DNA of 35,673 nucleotides. Source: Longimicrobiales bacterium (GTDB lineage: Bacteria; Gemmatimonadota; Gemmatimonadetes; Longimicrobiales; RSA9). Below the pieces are notes generated by a model. That model was given only the letters and a program-made list of their open reading frames with translations, did no database searches and had not been told where the DNA came from. A program made the position numbers and the translations under genes. Location: assembly GCA_035764935.1 (NCBI GenBank), contig DASTYK010000071.1, positions 1 to 35,673 of the forward strand, written 5' to 3'. Shown here one piece after another: positions 34,698-35,673 of the stretch (its first letter is position 1; every line of letters begins with the position of its first letter).

Positions 34698-34727
34698 AAA
34701 GTAGCGGGCGCGCGCGAGGCACCGCAA
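34698..34727 (-). promoter_or_regulatory. candidate rny promoter
   Basis: TTGCGG (34727-34722) and TACTTT (34703-34698) with an 18-base spacer, downstream of the zapA stop. Start would be near 34691, giving a leader of about 100 nt that includes an AACTG/CAGTT palindrome (34637-34653) and the hairpin at 34604-34620. Both hexamers are imperfect. Confidence 0.3.
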
Positions 34728-34754
34728 GGTGGGCTGGGGAGTGATCCGGGGGCG

Positions 34755-35075
34755 TTACCGCTGGGCGCCAACCGTGTCGGACGGCTCGAGGCGGGCGCGC
34801 ACGTCGACGGTGAGCTGCTCTGCGAGGCGGCCGATCTCGTCACGGAGCGCCTCGGTCTCCCGGCGGGCCTGGAAGAGCTGGTCCGTCAGGGAGAGGGCAG
34901 CCAGGATGGCGGCCTTGTGGGTCTGGATGAGCGCGCCGCCCTGGAGGATCTCGGTGATCGTCTGGTCGACATGCGCCGCACACTCCACGGCGTACTCGGG
35001 GGTCGTGTCCGCACGAAGCGTGTACTCCTCGCCGGCGATCTCGACAGTGACGACGCTCTTCGCCTGGTCGCTCAT
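34755..35075 (-). CDS. zapA: cell division protein ZapA
   Basis: FtsZ-ring-associated protein that bundles FtsZ filaments; 106 aa. The N-terminal VVTVEIAGEEYTLRADTTPEYAVECAAHVDQTI matches the ZapA pattern (V.I.G..Y.....P.Y....A..VD..), followed by a helix with KAAILAALSLTDQLFQARRETEAL. ATG at 35075 follows GGAGG seven bases upstream and overlaps the stop of the upstream coiled-coil gene as ATGA. ZapA next to pheT is a recurring arrangement in several phyla. Confidence 0.92.
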   Translation of the reverse strand: MSDQAKSVVTVEIAGEEYTLRADTTPEYAVECAAHVDQTITEILQGGALIQTHKAAILAALSLTDQLFQARRETEALRDEIGRLAEQLTVDVRARLEPSDTVGAQR

Positions 35076-35374
35076 CGGTCTGCCTCCAGGTAATTGAGCC
35101 GTGCGGCGATGCGCTCGACGAGCGCATTGGCTCGCGCGAGCCGGTCGATCAGCTCCCTGTTCTCGCGCTCGAGGGTGGCGGCTCGCTCGGACAGCTCGAG
35201 CGGGTCGAGTGCGCCGCTGGAAACGCGGCCGAGGGCCGATTCCAGCTCACGCACGCGCCGCTCGGCGGTCTGCGTGCGACGTCGCAGGGCATCGTGGGTC
35301 TCGAGCAGGCGTCGAACGGACAGCTCGAGGGCATCCCATTCCGGCGGCGGCAGGGGGGTCTGTCGATCAGGCAC
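35072..35374 (-). CDS. small coiled-coil protein, ZapB-like
   Basis: A 100-aa protein almost wholly predicted as coiled coil after a Pro-rich start (PDRQTPLPPPEW). Heptad-like Leu/Ala spacing with many Arg/Glu runs from residue 14 to the end, ending LNYLEADR. It resembles the ZapB/small coiled-coil proteins encoded with zapA, but the sequence is too simple for a firm family call. GTG at 35374 overlaps the pheT stop by eight bases with GGAG upstream, and its own stop overlaps zapA (ATGA). Coupling to zapA suggests a divisome role (inference). Confidence 0.7.
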   Translation of the reverse strand: MPDRQTPLPPPEWDALELSVRRLLETHDALRRRTQTAERRVRELESALGRVSSGALDPLELSERAATLERENRELIDRLARANALVERIAARLNYLEADR

Positions 35375-35673
35375 GGCGCGTGACTCCGTGGGACTGTTCC
35401 AGTGCGCGCAGGACGCGGGCGACGGCCTCGTCGATCTCCTGGTCGGTAAGTGTACGCTCCGGCGAGCGGAAATGCAGCCGGAACGCAATGCTGCGCATCC
35501 CGGCAGGAACGCCCTTGCCAGTGAACAGGTCGAAGGGTGCGACGTCCTGCAGCAGCGCGCCTGCGCTTTCGCGGATCGTCGCCTCGATGTCGCTCGCCGG
35601 GATCGCGACGGGCACGAGCAGCGCGAGATCGCGCTGAATACCGGGATACAGGGGCGGCTGTCGCAGCGTGAAC
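35367..35673 (-). CDS. pheT: phenylalanyl-tRNA synthetase beta subunit, C-terminal end (partial)
   Basis: The last ~101 codons of PheT; the gene continues beyond the right edge. The visible part is the ferredoxin-fold anticodon-binding (FDX-ACB) domain: YPGIQRDLALLVPV near the window edge, then AGALLQDVAPFDLFTGKGVPAGMRSIAFRLHFRSPERTLTDQEIDEAV, matching the family's RDLA, LFD.Y.G, KS.A.R and F.S.ERTLTD.E elements. An internal GTG should not be taken as a start. It lies upstream of the ZapB-like gene with an 8-bp overlap. Confidence 0.95.
   Translation of the reverse strand, partial: FTLRQPPLYPGIQRDLALLVPVAIPASDIEATIRESAGALLQDVAPFDLFTGKGVPAGMRSIAFRLHFRSPERTLTDQEIDEAVARVLRALEQSHGVTRRA

Noticed and set aside
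34590-34754. 6S RNA between zapA and rny
   Set aside because: 6S RNA often follows zapA in Proteobacteria, but the 165-bp gap lacks a long imperfect hairpin with a large central bubble; only a 7-bp hairpin and a short palindrome are present.

Overview
This is a high-GC bacterial chromosome window of dense, mostly minus-strand housekeeping and biosynthetic operons. Only two clear genes lie on the plus strand: an lspA-like gene and a TonB-dependent receptor. The envelope is Gram-negative, because the receptor is an outer-membrane protein with a signal peptide and an N-terminal carboxypeptidase-regulatory-like domain. The high GC, frequent GTG/TTG starts, stop/start overlaps and gene content would fit Gemmatimonadota. 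That assignment is an inference from gene content; no marker such as 16S rRNA is present.

Layout, left to right. (1) 1-2038, minus: a pentose-phosphate operon made of a split transketolase (N half then C half) followed by rpiA, which runs off the left edge. (2) 2265-2903: an unrecognised protein built of two copies of a ~65-residue helical unit. (3) 3079-9996, minus: an arginine cluster transcribed argR, argC, argB, argD, argA-like GNAT, argG, argH. The biosynthetic genes are chained by 1-4 bp stop/start overlaps and end in a very strong hairpin terminator. argC sits behind a TTGACA promoter that overlaps an ARG-box-like palindrome, so close to the ATG that a leaderless mRNA is predicted. No argF, argE or argJ is in the cluster. 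(4) 10034-11159: a small membrane protein (minus) and, divergently, a degenerate lspA-like gene (plus).

(5) 11180-17558, minus: an SDR oxidoreductase, ergothioneine enzymes EgtB and EgtD, a PNPOx-like flavin-binding protein and a large P2-type Ca2+ ATPase. (6) 17824-18146: tRNA-Cys(GCA), tRNA-Gly(GCC), a terminator hairpin and an exact 49-bp direct repeat that copies the 5' end of the tRNA-Gly gene. (7) 18196-21491, minus: a glycogen pair, an unassigned six-hairpin-like glycosidase followed by glgA. (8) 21600-24722, plus: a strong promoter, a ~190-nt leader, the TonB-dependent receptor and a GAAA-tetraloop terminator.

(9) 24779-32613, minus: folD, xseA, xseB, ispA, dxs, nadK, recN, a folate/DNA-repair/isoprenoid/NADP operon with nearly continuous overlaps. 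(10) 32614-33023: a gene-free ~410-bp stretch with four 9-bp-periodic repeat modules in opposite orientations around a nested hairpin; the folD -10 element lies between two modules. (11) 33024-35673, minus: pheT (3' end), a ZapB-like coiled-coil protein, zapA and rny. A terminator-like hairpin sits directly in front of the rny ribosome binding site.

No phage, insertion sequence, CRISPR or defence system was found. The most interesting material is regulatory and structural: the predicted leaderless ArgR-controlled argC start, the interspersed repeat element at folD/rny, the partial tRNA-Gly duplication, the rny leader hairpin, and three poorly described proteins (the duplicated-unit protein, the divergent LspA homologue and the glycosidase next to glgA).
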